64,000 nt of DNA. It comes from Jaminaea rosea (Eukaryota; Basidiomycota; Exobasidiomycetes; Microstromatales). Every line of letters begins with the position of its first letter. Position 1 is the first letter of the stretch. The position numbers were made by a program, and so were the translations under genes. The notes beneath the pieces were generated by a model. The model was given only the letters and a program-made list of their open reading frames with translations. It was not told the origin of the DNA and made no database searches. The stretch is taken from contig NW_020289975.1 of assembly GCF_003144245.1 (NCBI RefSeq), positions 1,011,496 through 1,075,495 of the forward strand, in the 5' to 3' direction. Positions 42,574-53,446 of the stretch are shown piece after piece.

Positions 42574-45500
42574 TCACGCCCCTTTGGCCTCGCTTTCGCT
42601 GCCACTGAGCTGCTCAACTTCCGCCTCCCTCTCATCCGCCCGTGCTAACGCCTCTTCCCATCCCCGATACACTCTGAGATCACGCTCATTAGTCATGACC
42701 GCCCCCAGCTGGAGCAGCTCATCCCGTGTGAAGCAACGTACGAGCGGCTCCTCAAACGCCGTCTCGTACAGGCGCAGATCCCAAGGGCATCTTGCAATCG
42801 CCCGCCAGAACACAGGCTTGACTCGGCGGGCGAGAGCGTGACGCAACTTCTTACGCTCCCTAGTAGTCTCGCCGTGATGATCGCGAAGAAGGGCGACTCG
42901 TAGCTCGAAGGAAAGGTAGAAGCGCCAAAGCGCACAGCTTCCCTTGGTCGCCTCGCACTGCTCCACCGATCGCTCGAGCAGAGAGCGGATCGCGTGCGCA
43001 TTGACCGTATCGCGATGCAGGTGCAACTCGAGGTATAGGGCGGTCAACCAGTCGCGTTCTGCCTTTTGCTGCTCGGCATAGAAGTTGGATACGGCGATCG
43101 GACGAGTCATATCCTTGCCGTCATAGAGGGGAGAGAGAAGCTGCTCCTCCACGGTCGATCGGAGAATGCCCTCGATCTTGAAGCGTGACTCATGTGCAGC
43201 GAGGAGGCAGATGAATTCCAGCTCCGGGCCGTTGCAGTCCTTGCACATCTTGAGAGCGGAGAGGAGCACCTCCCTCACCTCCCTGGGTTTATTTACTGGC
43301 CTGGGCAGGGAAAGATGGTAGGTGATGATGCGGCCGAGAAGACGATACAGCCCGAGCTGCCGGTGGGTATCTTGGCTGAAGGCAGCAATGAGCTTGTTGA
43401 CGGCACAGATGGCCGAGGAGAGACGTTGATCAATGCTCGCTTGAGTGAGGTACTCGAGCCAACCGGCAAGGATGGCTGCAGCTTCCACTTTGGACGGGTC
43501 ATCGCCGTCATCACCTTGCTTTGCCAGAGCTAGCGCATGAGCCTTGCCCTTGGCTCTGAGCACGTCGATAGGGGTTGGGACATTCTTCGTTGCTCCCTGC
43601 TCACTAGGCGCAGCAAGGTCGTTGACAAGCGCTTCAACGGCAACTTGTACAGCTCTGCCCTCCTCCCCGGCCTCGATCTCCAGCTCAAGCGCCTCGACCC
43701 AAATTTGCGTTCCCCACCTTGCCACCAGCCCCTCCGACATCAAACATGACCAATACACCTTCCTCGCCGACTTCAAGTTGCCCAGTTGTCTTTGCAGGCA
43801 AGCGAAGGCACGCCACAATGGCCAAGCCTCGCCTTCTTGGGCGAGGAACTCCTTTGCCTGAGCGGCAGCCACTTGTGGTCCTGATAGGAGGCAGAGGAGC
43901 TTGAGTTGGAGTGAGCGCGTGTCGTAATAGGGCTGAAGGGTCTCTAAGAGGGTGATCGAGGCTTGCAGTGCGCCTTGGTGAAGGGCTGTCGATGGCGGGA
44001 GCGATGCGAAGCCGTGCAGGAGGGGCCAAAGGGCTTCGCTGCTGAGGGGGTCGCCTGTTCTGAAAGGGAAGAGGGACAAGTCGCTTAGAAGGCTGGTACG
44101 CTGCGCCTGCATCGGCTCGCCTTCTACCACATCGAACTGGTTGCGCTGCCGCGGCGCTGCTCGTCCGCCTCCCACAAGGTCCTCCGGCCACGCCGTCCTC
44201 ATCGCAGCTTCATTTGACGTCAACCCCAGGAAAGCTAGCATCGAGAGCAATACCGCTTCCTTGTCCACGCGCGGGTCTGTAATGATGAAGGGACGCACGT
44301 CGCAAAAGAAGACGACGCTATACGGGTCTACTTCGCCTTCTCCGAGCATAAGTTCCGGCAAATCTGTCGTGCGTGATGGGTGGGCCCGGCGATGCGACAG
44401 GCGACGTGCGCGTTGTAGCCATTGTTGCAGCTCCGAATCTCTGGATGAGGCTTCTTGGTCTGATCGGCCAAGCAGCGAGCGCGGGCTTTCCCACAGCACC
44501 GATGAGCCCTGCCTGAAGGAGCTGGCATGGCTAGTCTGCCCCCTGTCCGCCCACCAGCGCTTCCATCCGACAGCACCCAGCTCCCCAAGCCGAGGCACTT
44601 CGCTCTCCCACATGACCTCTAGCGCGTCGAGCTTCTCACCCACGGTGGCAGCCTCGAGCTCCTCTGGACAGGCAAAGCAGTACTCAAGCTGTGCCTGCAA
44701 GATGGCGAATGCTCGAGCTCGATACCCTCCGCTGGGTAACACCTTGACGAGGCGTTGCTGAAGGCCAATCAAGGTGCCAGTAGCATCATGACGCTCAGAG
44801 AGAGCCCCGAAGGCCTCCGCAAATGCTCCATCAACCACGTCATGCGTCGAGTATCCACTCTCGCAACACCTCCACTCGAGGTATCGGGGCCAGACGACCT
44901 GGGGATCTGAAGGCAGAATGCGACGCCATTCCTTTTCGATGACTGCTGGGGCCTCCAAAGCATGTGATATGATGACGCGAAGACGTGCGAGACCGATCTC
45001 GACGGAGGTCTTGCAGGTTGGGTGCGAGCTTCGGGCCCTGTTGAGTATGGAGAGTTGCACTTCAGCTAGACCGCGCAGGTTGCTGCGATGGCGAGAGGAG
45101 GAAGACGGCTTCAAGCGTTCGCTCTTATCCTCGTCGTCGCCATTGACGCTGTTGGACAGGCCAGTCTCAACCAGTCTGCTCTGCAGCTGAGCAAGCTCGA
45201 GCCAGGCTTGCACATCGTCCGGCCGCTCACGGGTTACTGCGTCCAAGTCGGATAGGCGTTGCCGCAGCCTTGGATCGTACGAGCCCCTGTTTTCGTCGTC
45301 GCTGCTGCCTGTCTCAGAGGAGGAGCGATTCTCGCCGTGTCCTGCCTGCAGAGGATCAACGACGGCCGTTGCTTGGCTGACCCTTTGTTTACGAGAGGCT
45401 CCCAAGCTGACGAAGTCTTCATCGCGTTGCATCCCAGCGCCTCTAGGGGTAGCCAGGCGCTTGCCTGAACGCCTCTTCATCCTTTCCCAATCTTGAAGCA

Positions 45501-46035
45501 GCGACTTGCCCTTCCTATGCGCATCCTTTGGCCCAACAAGAACTCCGGTTGCAGTCGACTGAGAGGCCGACTTCTCGGGCAGGATGCGAAGTGACTCGTC
45601 CAGCCCTAGAATGACGCCGCTACCTGATCTCTTGTACTTTGCGACCTTTGACTGCTCTGGACTGCCGTACCTTGCAGACAAGGAGTCGCCCGCCTTGTCT
45701 ATGAGGCCCAGGCTTGGGTCGAGGGTAGGTGGAAGAGCAGGAGGGTCATGGGCTCGCTCCTTGCCTTTTGAGGAGCTTGACAGTGAGGAGTGAGAGCGAT
45801 GCGACGAATGCCATACTTGTTGCCCATCGTCATGTCGATGCCGATGACTGCGCCGCCTCGACTCGCGGTCGTCTTCCTCGATGGAGCGGTGATGGTGATG
45901 AGAGCGATGCTTCTTGGATGACGACTGGGCGTGGGAGCGTGTATGCTTCTCTTTCTCCTTGACGAGGTCATCCTTGTTGGCCAGAGGCGGGGGTGGAGGC
46001 GCAAAGGAGCCAAAGGAAGGCACCTCTGCGGGCAT
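42574..46035 (-). CDS. NRDE2: NRDE2/Nrl1-family RNA surveillance protein
   Basis: Intronless 1153-residue frame from ATG 46035. The N terminus is Ser/His/Arg-rich and basic. Then comes the family signature block: YGSPEQSKVAKYKRSGSG with VILGLDESLRI, and near residue 280 the RLSDLDAVTRERPDDVQAWL helix that opens the NRDE-2 domain. A long array of HAT-like helical repeats fills the rest (for example ARKVYWSCLMSEG). NRDE2 homologues (Nrl1 in S. pombe) bind Mtl1/Mtr4 helicase and influence cryptic-intron splicing, RNA decay and RNAi-linked silencing in the nucleus. It is transcribed divergently from CWC27, another splicing gene, across 229 bp. Confidence 0.88.
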   Translation of the reverse strand: MPAEVPSFGSFAPPPPPLANKDDLVKEKEKHTRSHAQSSSKKHRSHHHHRSIEEDDRESRRRSHRHRHDDGQQVWHSSHRSHSSLSSSSKGKERAHDPPALPPTLDPSLGLIDKAGDSLSARYGSPEQSKVAKYKRSGSGVILGLDESLRILPEKSASQSTATGVLVGPKDAHRKGKSLLQDWERMKRRSGKRLATPRGAGMQRDEDFVSLGASRKQRVSQATAVVDPLQAGHGENRSSSETGSSDDENRGSYDPRLRQRLSDLDAVTRERPDDVQAWLELAQLQSRLVETGLSNSVNGDDEDKSERLKPSSSSRHRSNLRGLAEVQLSILNRARSSHPTCKTSVEIGLARLRVIISHALEAPAVIEKEWRRILPSDPQVVWPRYLEWRCCESGYSTHDVVDGAFAEAFGALSERHDATGTLIGLQQRLVKVLPSGGYRARAFAILQAQLEYCFACPEELEAATVGEKLDALEVMWESEVPRLGELGAVGWKRWWADRGQTSHASSFRQGSSVLWESPRSLLGRSDQEASSRDSELQQWLQRARRLSHRRAHPSRTTDLPELMLGEGEVDPYSVVFFCDVRPFIITDPRVDKEAVLLSMLAFLGLTSNEAAMRTAWPEDLVGGGRAAPRQRNQFDVVEGEPMQAQRTSLLSDLSLFPFRTGDPLSSEALWPLLHGFASLPPSTALHQGALQASITLLETLQPYYDTRSLQLKLLCLLSGPQVAAAQAKEFLAQEGEAWPLWRAFACLQRQLGNLKSARKVYWSCLMSEGLVARWGTQIWVEALELEIEAGEEGRAVQVAVEALVNDLAAPSEQGATKNVPTPIDVLRAKGKAHALALAKQGDDGDDPSKVEAAAILAGWLEYLTQASIDQRLSSAICAVNKLIAAFSQDTHRQLGLYRLLGRIITYHLSLPRPVNKPREVREVLLSALKMCKDCNGPELEFICLLAAHESRFKIEGILRSTVEEQLLSPLYDGKDMTRPIAVSNFYAEQQKAERDWLTALYLELHLHRDTVNAHAIRSLLERSVEQCEATKGSCALWRFYLSFELRVALLRDHHGETTRERKKLRHALARRVKPVFWRAIARCPWDLRLYETAFEEPLVRCFTRDELLQLGAVMTNERDLRVYRGWEEALARADEREAEVEQLSGSESEAKGA

Positions 46036-46264
46036 TGGGCGGTGCTATGAAGGCATTGAGAGGCCAGGTGAGGATGACAAGGTGGAAAGAGGAAGTAAAG
46101 TGTTGCTTTCGCGACTGCGCCAAGTCTCGAGCCGACTCCACCTGCGAGGCCAGGCCGCTCTCGAGAACGGAGAGGCCGGGGCCAACAATTTGACTTGGGT
46201 TCCTTTCCCTCGTTCTCCTCAGGTTCAACGCGACATCACGGCTGAGCAGCCGCTCCTGCTAACC
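46036..46264. promoter_or_regulatory. Shared promoter region, NRDE2 and CWC27
   Basis: 229-bp divergent gap between two start codons of RNA-processing genes; both promoters must lie here. The plus-strand frame is open through it, but the conserved cyclophilin start is the ATG at 46265. Confidence 0.5.
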
Positions 46265-48164
46265 ATGAGCAACCTCTACGTCACCGAACCACCGACGCAG
46301 GGCAAGATCCTCCTGTCGACTTCGCATGGCGACATCGAGGTCGAGCTGTGGGCGCGCGAGACTCCCAAGGCGTGCCGGAATGTTATTGGCTTAGCCCTCG
46401 AGGGCTACTATGATGATATGCTGTGGCACAGGATCGTGCCAGGATTTTGTATCCAGACGGGAGATCCGACGGGGACTGGTACGGGAGGTGAGCAAGTTGA
46501 AGGCGCGAGAAAGATGCGTACCGTGGTAATGACTGACCATCGTCGCTCCGCACACGCACAGGCGAATCCTTCTATGGCGAGCCATTTGCGGATGAGCCCA
46601 ATCAGCGCATCAAATTCAACCGCAGAGGCCTCGTAGCCATGGCCAATCCAGGCGAGCGGGATCAAAATGAGAGCCAATTCTTTGTGCGTACCTCTACCAC
46701 GCCTGCTTGCGGCTCCCCGCTCAGATGCTTACTCACACTGCGTGTACACGCTCCACACCTTCGCCCACGCAGATCACCCTTGACTCGACGCCCGAGCTCC
46801 AGAACAAACATACCATCTTCGGTCGCATCAGCAATGCCACAATATACAACGTCCTCTCCCTCTCGGAAGTCGAGCTCTCCACCACAGAACCGGACCGACC
46901 CGTCTTCCCTCCAAAGCTGCACACGATCCGCGTCCTCGACAACCCCTTTCCTGACATCGTGCCGCGCATCACGCGCGAGGAGAAGAAGGAGCAAGAGGCG
47001 GCGAAGAGAAGGGCAAGGGCTGAAGCTGCAGCTGGGGCTAAAAGGAGGGAGGAGAAGGTCAAAAAGAATACGGGGCTGCTGAGCTTCGGGCTGGCTGAGG
47101 AGGGGGCAGGAGAAGAGGAGGAGATTGATCCGCGATTCAAGGGAGGCGCCAAGAGTAGTCATGATCTGCTCAAAAACGACAAGAGGCTGAGAAAGGAGGC
47201 AGCTACGGCAGCGTCAGGGTCGAAGCCGTCGACGAGACCTGAGGCGTCGACGACATCATCAGCAACGCCAGACGCAGCTCCACACGACCCATCGCAGCCA
47301 AAGAAGCGCAAAAAGTCTCATCGCGACGAAGAGGCTGCCGCATCCATCCCAATCGACCTGTCACTGCTGCGCTCTGGGTCAGACTCCTCTTCCACCCCTC
47401 ATTCAGCCGCCGCAGCGCAGATTGAGGACCTCGAGGCCAGCATCCGTGGCTTGACAAAGCGGTCCACCAATGGCACGGACGAAGACGGGGAGAAGAAGAA
47501 GAAAAAAGAGAGGAAGGGCAAGGAGCTGCTTGAAGAGGCGCGAAGAAAGTACAAGGAGGCTGCGGCGAGGGGTAGAAGTAGCAGTAGCGGAAAGCGCGGG
47601 GCTGACGATCGTGAGAAGGAGACGATGGATCTCTTACGGAAATTCCAGGCTTCCTCTTCTGGCTCGTCATCAAAAAAGGCAAGCAGAAGCAACGGGAGTG
47701 CAAAGCGGGAGGTTTCGCCTCGCAAAGAGAAGATCGAGACAAACGATGGGGAAGACGAAATGGAAGCTGGTATGCGGGAATACGGAGCAAGCGACGACGA
47801 AGACACTGCTGCCCCTGGTCAGTCATGGCGTTCGCACATCTTCGACTATGGCGGCAAGTCAGTCAACGAGTCCAAATATACGATGGACAATTACGTCACG
47901 CTCGACCCTCGCGATACCTCTGGCAGTGCGGCTGCGAGGATGGGCTTTGGTGGGGGGGAGGCGCAGAAGAGGGAGAGGGAGGAGAGGATCAGAAAGGAGG
48001 GCAGGAAAGGGAGAGATTGGGTCGATGAAAGATCGGGCGGCGGGCGAGACGGGAGAGGTGGAGGAGATTGGAGTAGGAAAAGAGGGGACGAGGGGAGAAG
48101 GGAACGCAATGTAAGAGAACGGCAGCAAGACGCCCCGCGCCCACGGGACATAGAGCGTTGGTAG
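46265..48164 (+). CDS. CWC27: Spliceosomal cyclophilin CWC27
   Basis: Three exons (46265-46487, 46562-46683, 46773-48164; introns 74 and 89 bp) give 578 residues. It begins MSNLYVTEPPTQGKILLSTS, the typical CWC27/SDCCAG10 start, and residues 10-165 form a cyclophilin fold: ELWARETPKACRNVIGLALEG, WHRIVPGFCIQTGDPTGTGTGG, NRRGLVAMANPGERDQNESQ. The region after FF..ITLDSTPEL lacks Trp at the cyclosporin contact, as in this family, whose isomerase activity is weak or absent. The C-terminal 400 residues are Lys/Glu/Arg-rich with coiled coil and an RS-like end. The protein belongs to the activated (Bact) spliceosome with CWC22. Confidence 0.92.
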
Positions 48165-48232
48165 CGTACAAAGTGTACCGAATAATGTACGATTAGCAAG
48201 GTGCATTGAAGAGTTCGTGACACTCCCTCCCT

Positions 48233-50956
48233 CTACTCTGAGCTTTCCCGCACATCCACCATGCACAGAGCCTCAACCTTATCGAGGACCTCCTGCCACT
48301 CCTTCTCCTTGTCGGACAAGTACGTAATAGCCCCGCCGGCACCGACTGATACCTCATCGCCGTCGAGGACCGCGGTGCGGATCACGACGGAAAAGTCTGT
48401 GGCCCCATCTACGCCGATCCAGCCTAGGGCCCCGGAATAGACGCCGCGTGGGCGGTGCGAGGTGCGCCAGGCGGGGGAGGAGGCGTTGATGCTGGGAGTA
48501 GCGCACTCCTCTTGAACAGCTTCGAGTGCGGCAGTCTCCTTTGCATTGGACACGCGCCTCTTGCCTTCCAATCTCTGAAGCAAAGTTACACTCCTTCTCT
48601 TCGGGGCACCCGTCATGCTTCCCGGTGGGAAGCACCGCCTCAATGCCTCGACGGGTCCCACTCCTTCTCCCATCCCACCCTTGCCCGCCCCTACCACCAC
48701 ACCCCTGACCGTCGTAACCAACTGATGCACGCTCTCAAAGCTCTCGACCCTCATCAGTCCAGGCACATGAACGCTTCCCGCCTCACAGAAGCTGAGCAGA
48801 TCCGCCCGAATGAGGTCGACGATCATGAGATTCTCGGCCCTCTCCTTCTTATCCGCTTGCAAGAGGGAGCGGCGTAGAGCGTCTTGCTCTTGTAGCCAAG
48901 CGTTGCGGGCCTCTGGAGTAGGGAGTCGGGAGAGATGAGCCTTGTCGAGGGCGGTAAGGCCGGCGCGGGGTAGAGTGCCCTTGATTGGCTTCATTTCGAC
49001 GAGGCCGGCGGACGTCTTGCTGAGGAAACGCTCCGGTGAGGTGCTGAGGATCGTCCGTCTCCGATCACCGCTGCTGTCCTCGGGGGCAAGCTCCATGAAT
49101 GCGGCGTATGGAGCGGGGTTCTTGGCGCGGAGAGCCCGGTAGACGGAGAAGTGGTCCACGCCTGCATTGCTGAGCCGGCCGCAGAATTGGCTGGTAAGGC
49201 AGAGCTCGTAGCTCTCCCCTTGCGCAATGAGAGCGCGAGCCGCTTCTACCTTGAGCTGGTAGTCTTCGGGACAATCCACGGGATGAAGCGGGGAGATGAG
49301 GGTCGAGAGCGGCGGCGGAGCGCGCAGAATTGATCGAGCGTGAGTAGAAGAGATGGCCGTGAGCTCCGTCCTGACCAGGTCAGCCCATTTACGAGCATCC
49401 GCTGGAGAGAGGCCGATGCCATGTAGATCCTTCATGCTGAGGAGGAGTCGTGAGCGTCGCTCGCTGCCTTGGGCGCCGTCTTGTCGCTCGAGAATGTATC
49501 CCTTCCATCTGCCCGTTGAGTGGTCAAGCTGAAGCACGGTTGGGCAGAAGCCAAACTCGGACGCTGACAAGCTTTCTACCTCTTCGCTGCCAGGCGAAGA
49601 TATGGTCTCGTCCTCCTGCAAGCCAAGGCTATCGATCCCCATCTCGTATCCCCAATAACCTACGAACCCGCATCGAAAGACATTGGGCGCCCCACTTGAC
49701 CTGTCGAAATGCGTCAGTCCTTGTAATTCCTGCTGGGCCTGGTGCATGCAATGCCAAAAGTCCTCCCCCTGGTCAAGACGTAGCGACGTGCGCTGCTGCG
49801 CTCTAGAGCCGTAGAGCTCCACGGTCCTACTTCCGGCTCGGTACTTGATCGAGCAGCTTGGCGAGGCCATGTACGAAAAGTTGGACTGCGGATCACCAGG
49901 TCTTGCAGAGTCCAGCCAGACGGAGGGGTGCCTGGCCCCCTTCTTGAAAAGGCGGGCAAAGACCTCCTCTGCTTTATCCGCGGCGACTGGCAGGTCACCG
50001 AAGTCAACCTCGACGACCTTCCAAAGCTTCTTCGGCAGTGTAGCCCCACATGTGGGCGATGGTCGAGCAGCCGCCACATATCGTGCCCCCTCTGCCAAGA
50101 TGCTCGGGGGGATTTTCAAGCTAGAACCGCATGCTGTCTCGTTTCCCTCCTTCTGCCACTTCCTCGCCATCTCAATAAAGTTGTGCATCATCCTGACGCC
50201 CTCCCTACTCTCGATCGACTCGGGATGAAATTGCACTCCCCAAAGTGGCAAAGTCTTGTGTTGCAGACCAAGCACGCACCGCTCCGACTCCATGGTAGTG
50301 GTCGGGGAAGTGGCCCGGCTGCGCATCAGCTCAGAGACCTGCGGTGGGGCTTCGACGCAGTCATTGCGGGGGTCGTCGGCGTAGGCTGTCATCTCAAGAC
50401 ACTCCGGCAGGGTAGAAGGGTCGACGGTGAGACTGTTGTATCGCGTTACGCGCGTGCCGGGGGGTACGTTGGCGAAGATGCCTGCTTGAGGGACGTCCCC
50501 TTTGGAGTATTGCAGGGAGCTCTGCGTGCCATGCTGTATCGATTTGGCCCGTCTCACTACTCCACCGAAGGCGGTTGCCATACCCTGATGTCCCAAACAA
50601 ACGCCCAATGTAGGCAGACGGTATTTCGCAGCATTGCGTAGGTACTCGAGCCCAAAGCCGAAGTCTGCCTTTCGATCGGGTGAGCCAGGACCAGGAGAGA
50701 GGATGAGAGCGTCGAAGTGTGGAAGGAGGTGTTGACAGAAGGCGTCTTGCGAGGCGAGCAAATGGTGAGTGTGCGGTAGGACGACGACTCGGTCTGAGAC
50801 GCTGGAGGAATCGTTGCAAAGTGCGGCGAGGAGCGTGAGGAGGTTGAGCGTGTACGAGTCGAAATGGTCTATGATTAGGATGCGAGGTAAAGGTACCGCT
50901 GATGAGGTTGATGTGAGCGGGTTGTGGCCTGACGACCCGACTGTAGTTTCGTTCAT
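48233..50956 (-). CDS. ABZ1: Bifunctional aminodeoxychorismate (PABA) synthase
   Basis: Intronless. The start is ATG 50956 (MNETTVGSSGHNPLTS); upstream there is only a TTG. It has 907 residues in two parts. The PabA part is a class I glutamine amidotransferase: IIDHFDSYTLNLL, ILSPGPGSPDR, nucleophile GVCLGHQGMA and the His-Glu pair VQFHPESIES. The PabB part is a chorismate-binding domain: LTSQFCGRLSN, EMKPIKGTLPRAG, ENLMIVDLIRADL, PGSMTGAPKRRS and YSGALGWIGVDGATDFSVVI. The Lys of PIKG is typical of aminodeoxychorismate synthase rather than anthranilate synthase. The enzyme makes 4-amino-4-deoxychorismate from chorismate and glutamine for folate synthesis, in the cytosol. Divergent from DPH7 over 183 bp. 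Confidence 0.95.
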   Translation of the reverse strand: MNETTVGSSGHNPLTSTSSAVPLPRILIIDHFDSYTLNLLTLLAALCNDSSSVSDRVVVLPHTHHLLASQDAFCQHLLPHFDALILSPGPGSPDRKADFGFGLEYLRNAAKYRLPTLGVCLGHQGMATAFGGVVRRAKSIQHGTQSSLQYSKGDVPQAGIFANVPPGTRVTRYNSLTVDPSTLPECLEMTAYADDPRNDCVEAPPQVSELMRSRATSPTTTMESERCVLGLQHKTLPLWGVQFHPESIESREGVRMMHNFIEMARKWQKEGNETACGSSLKIPPSILAEGARYVAAARPSPTCGATLPKKLWKVVEVDFGDLPVAADKAEEVFARLFKKGARHPSVWLDSARPGDPQSNFSYMASPSCSIKYRAGSRTVELYGSRAQQRTSLRLDQGEDFWHCMHQAQQELQGLTHFDRSSGAPNVFRCGFVGYWGYEMGIDSLGLQEDETISSPGSEEVESLSASEFGFCPTVLQLDHSTGRWKGYILERQDGAQGSERRSRLLLSMKDLHGIGLSPADARKWADLVRTELTAISSTHARSILRAPPPLSTLISPLHPVDCPEDYQLKVEAARALIAQGESYELCLTSQFCGRLSNAGVDHFSVYRALRAKNPAPYAAFMELAPEDSSGDRRRTILSTSPERFLSKTSAGLVEMKPIKGTLPRAGLTALDKAHLSRLPTPEARNAWLQEQDALRRSLLQADKKERAENLMIVDLIRADLLSFCEAGSVHVPGLMRVESFESVHQLVTTVRGVVVGAGKGGMGEGVGPVEALRRCFPPGSMTGAPKRRSVTLLQRLEGKRRVSNAKETAALEAVQEECATPSINASSPAWRTSHRPRGVYSGALGWIGVDGATDFSVVIRTAVLDGDEVSVGAGGAITYLSDKEKEWQEVLDKVEALCMVDVRESSE

Positions 50957-51139
50957 TTCATTGTGTGTGAGCAAAGCGGAGACAAGAAGTTACCAAGACG
51001 CCAAAGTCCGCACGAGCTCAAAATGTCTGGCTAGTCCCCTCACTGGACCCACGTGGCTCTTCCCGCCCTCTTCGCATCTTCTCTGCCTGCCCTCTTTGCC
51101 AATGCTCAAGAGGAGGAAGCAAGAGATCACAACGGCGCC

Positions 51140-52574
51140 ATGGTCAGGAAGGGTGAGCCCGTCAATCGCCCATATGTGACCGCACTTCTAGCCAGCTGAC
51201 GCGCGCCATCGCAATAAAGCTGCATCCCTCGCCACAGAGTCACTGCCAGAATGCGCCGATTCAATCGAGTCGCATCCATACGTGCCGGGTCTCTTTGCCC
51301 TCTCAACATATCAGGTCGATCAGCAGGAGATTGACCGTGAGATGCGCGTCTGCGACACTGATGCATATGTTGGGGGACAAGACGAGCCTAGCACAAATTC
51401 CTCTAGCCCTCCCTATACAAGGCGAGGCATGCTCCGCCTCTACGAGGCGTCAAGAGGGGAAGGAGACAATACTGTACAGACACGCATCCTCAGCGAAGAG
51501 CATATGGCGGCCATCCTCGATGCGAAGTGGACTCTTGCACGACCATCATACGCTTCTAACTCTTCACAAGGTCTTCTCGCAGTGGCAGATGCGCAGGGGC
51601 ATGTCACGTTGCATCAGCTGCTCGGCGGGGAGCAAGCTTCGTCATTGCGGCATCCCTGGCGCTTGGAGCAGGTAGCCGACCTCGAGCTCAACCCCAGCAA
51701 GGCGCTCTGCCTCTCTCTAGACTGGAGTGATAGGGCAAGACATTATCCGTCCTCGCATCTCAGCAGCGGCGCGACCTCGGGCGGTGATGCTAGCTTGGTA
51801 GTCAGCCAGAGTGACGGAAGTCTGGCTTGGCTGCCGAGCGTTGAGATGGCTGTCACGGACAGTCAGCCAGCTGGGACTCATGGCATGGTCAAGGATCGCA
51901 TGGAAGCTGATGAGGGGGACGAAGAAAGCGAGGACAATGACGACGGCGATGAAGATAGCGTACGCTTTGCGCCCTGGCCCACTGCACCCTACGGCCTCCA
52001 ACGCTGGCATGCTCACGACCATGAAGCTTGGATAGCTGCTTTTAACCCTCATTCCTCCGGCCAAATTCTCTGGTCTGGAGGTGACGACCTAGCTCTCAAA
52101 GGCTGGGACATTCGCACACCCCTCCGCGGCGGCAAACGCCAGCCCACCTTTGTAAACAGGAAAAGCTTCGACGGTGGTGTAACGACCATGCAGGCTCACC
52201 GGGCTGCGGACCGGGAGCATACGTGGGCGGTGGGGAGTTATGACTCTAGACTGAGGATCTTTGATGCCCGCCAGCCTTTGAGACCAGTAGCAGAAAAGGA
52301 GATGCCGGGAGGTATCTGGAGACTGAAGTGGCACCCTGAGAATGCGGGGCTGCTACTAGCCGGGTGTATGCATGGAGGGTTTGCGGTCGTTAGGGTGGGC
52401 GAGGGGAGTGAGCCGGAGATCGTGAGCACCTTTGAAGAGCACGATAGCTTGGCGTACGGGTGTGACTGGGATCGTGCTGCGGGTGAGGGAGGGCGAGAGG
52501 AGGACGAGGGGGGGGGGACAATGATCTATTCGTGCTCCTTCTACGACAAGAAACTGTGCGCTTGGAGAGGGTAA
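51140..52574 (+). CDS. DPH7: Diphthine methyltransferase Dph7 (WD40)
   Basis: Proposed 13-bp first exon (51140-51152, MVRK plus one base) joined over a 67-bp intron (GTGAGC donor, CTGAC branch, AAG acceptor) to exon 51220-52574; 455 residues. This reading gives a short N terminus before PECADSIESHP, as in family members. The WD40 propeller carries family blocks: ILWSGGDDLALKGWDIRTP, AADREHTWAVGSYDSRLRIF, MPGGIWRLKWHPENAGLLLA and CMHGGFAV. Dph7/Rrt2 demethylates the diphthine methyl ester intermediate in diphthamide synthesis on eEF2. An acidic insertion (about residues 220-242) interrupts the propeller. An alternative start at an upstream ATG with a 39-bp intron is less likely. Confidence 0.88.
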
Positions 52575-52588
52575 TGCTACTTCATCGT

Positions 52589-53214
52589 TCATTGCAGGGC
52601 CTGCCGCCGTTTCGTCTCTTGCTCGAGCCACCAGTCTACATTCCACCCTTCAAACACGAGGCTTAGCTCGCGCTTGGCTGTGGCTGGTGCGTCACTGCCG
52701 TGGAAGCCGTTAAGCGTGTCGCTGCGGCCATACAAAGCTCGTAGACCCACCGGGTGAGGCTCCTCCCATCGACCGCTGGGCCCGGGCGTCGCGGTGTCAG
52801 AGTCTCTTCGGCTTGTAATTGTGGCGTGGTACTCACCGATATACCTTGGTGGGACCCAGCAGCGCTCTCCACCGGGCAATAGCATCGTGGCCAGCAAGTG
52901 CGAGGGCCATGGACGGACCGCTACTCAAGGCGGGTCAGCATATCGCTCAGTCCGTGTGGCTTTCGACCTGGCTCTCACCTGGTCATTCCGGCTACCAGCC
53001 TCGGAAAGTAAAAGCGCCCTTGGTGCTCCTCGTAGAATTGGACAGCCTCCTGCGTGGTCCAATAGAGCTTTGCCGTGCGCACGATGTCGAGGTCATTGGC
53101 CTTGATGTGGCGGAGGATGGCGCTCACATCTGGCTGGTAAGAACACGTCGACGGCTTTAGAAGTGCCAGTGTGACCTCGAGTCCAGGCTTGGCGCATTGC
53201 TTGTGTGCAGCCAT
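52589..53214 (-). CDS. Nucleoside diphosphate kinase, NME6-like
   Basis: Three exons (52979-53214, 52837-52920, 52589-52775; introns 58 and 61 bp) give 168 residues. The NDK fold is recognisable from TLALLKPSTCSYQPDV (nucleotide-binding Lys), IVRTAKLYWTTQEAVQFYEE, GPSMALALAGHDAIARWRAL, GPTKVYRGRWEEP and the active-site NGFHGSDAPATAKREL with the phosphorylated His. The spacing and the extended C-terminal WWLEQETKRRQALQ are closer to the NME6 subgroup than to the housekeeping NDK. NDKs transfer phosphate between nucleoside tri- and diphosphates. The stop lies 14 bp from the convergent DPH7 stop, so the transcripts must overlap. Confidence 0.87.
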
Positions 53215-53446
53215 GATCTCTGCGCCGCTATGTTGGCATCGCAGCTAGCTTGACGTTGCGCGAAGGGTCCAAAAGGTGAGGGATGCAGGCAATGGCAGTC
53301 GCTGCTCCGCTCCCCTTCCGCTGCTCCTCCAGACCAACGTCAGTCCGCGTCGGCGTTGATTGTCTCCGCATCGTGTTCGTTGCACCGTCATCAGGGCACC
53401 TCTGCACCTGCCATCACATCCACACCAGCAAGTCATCTTGCCCAGT

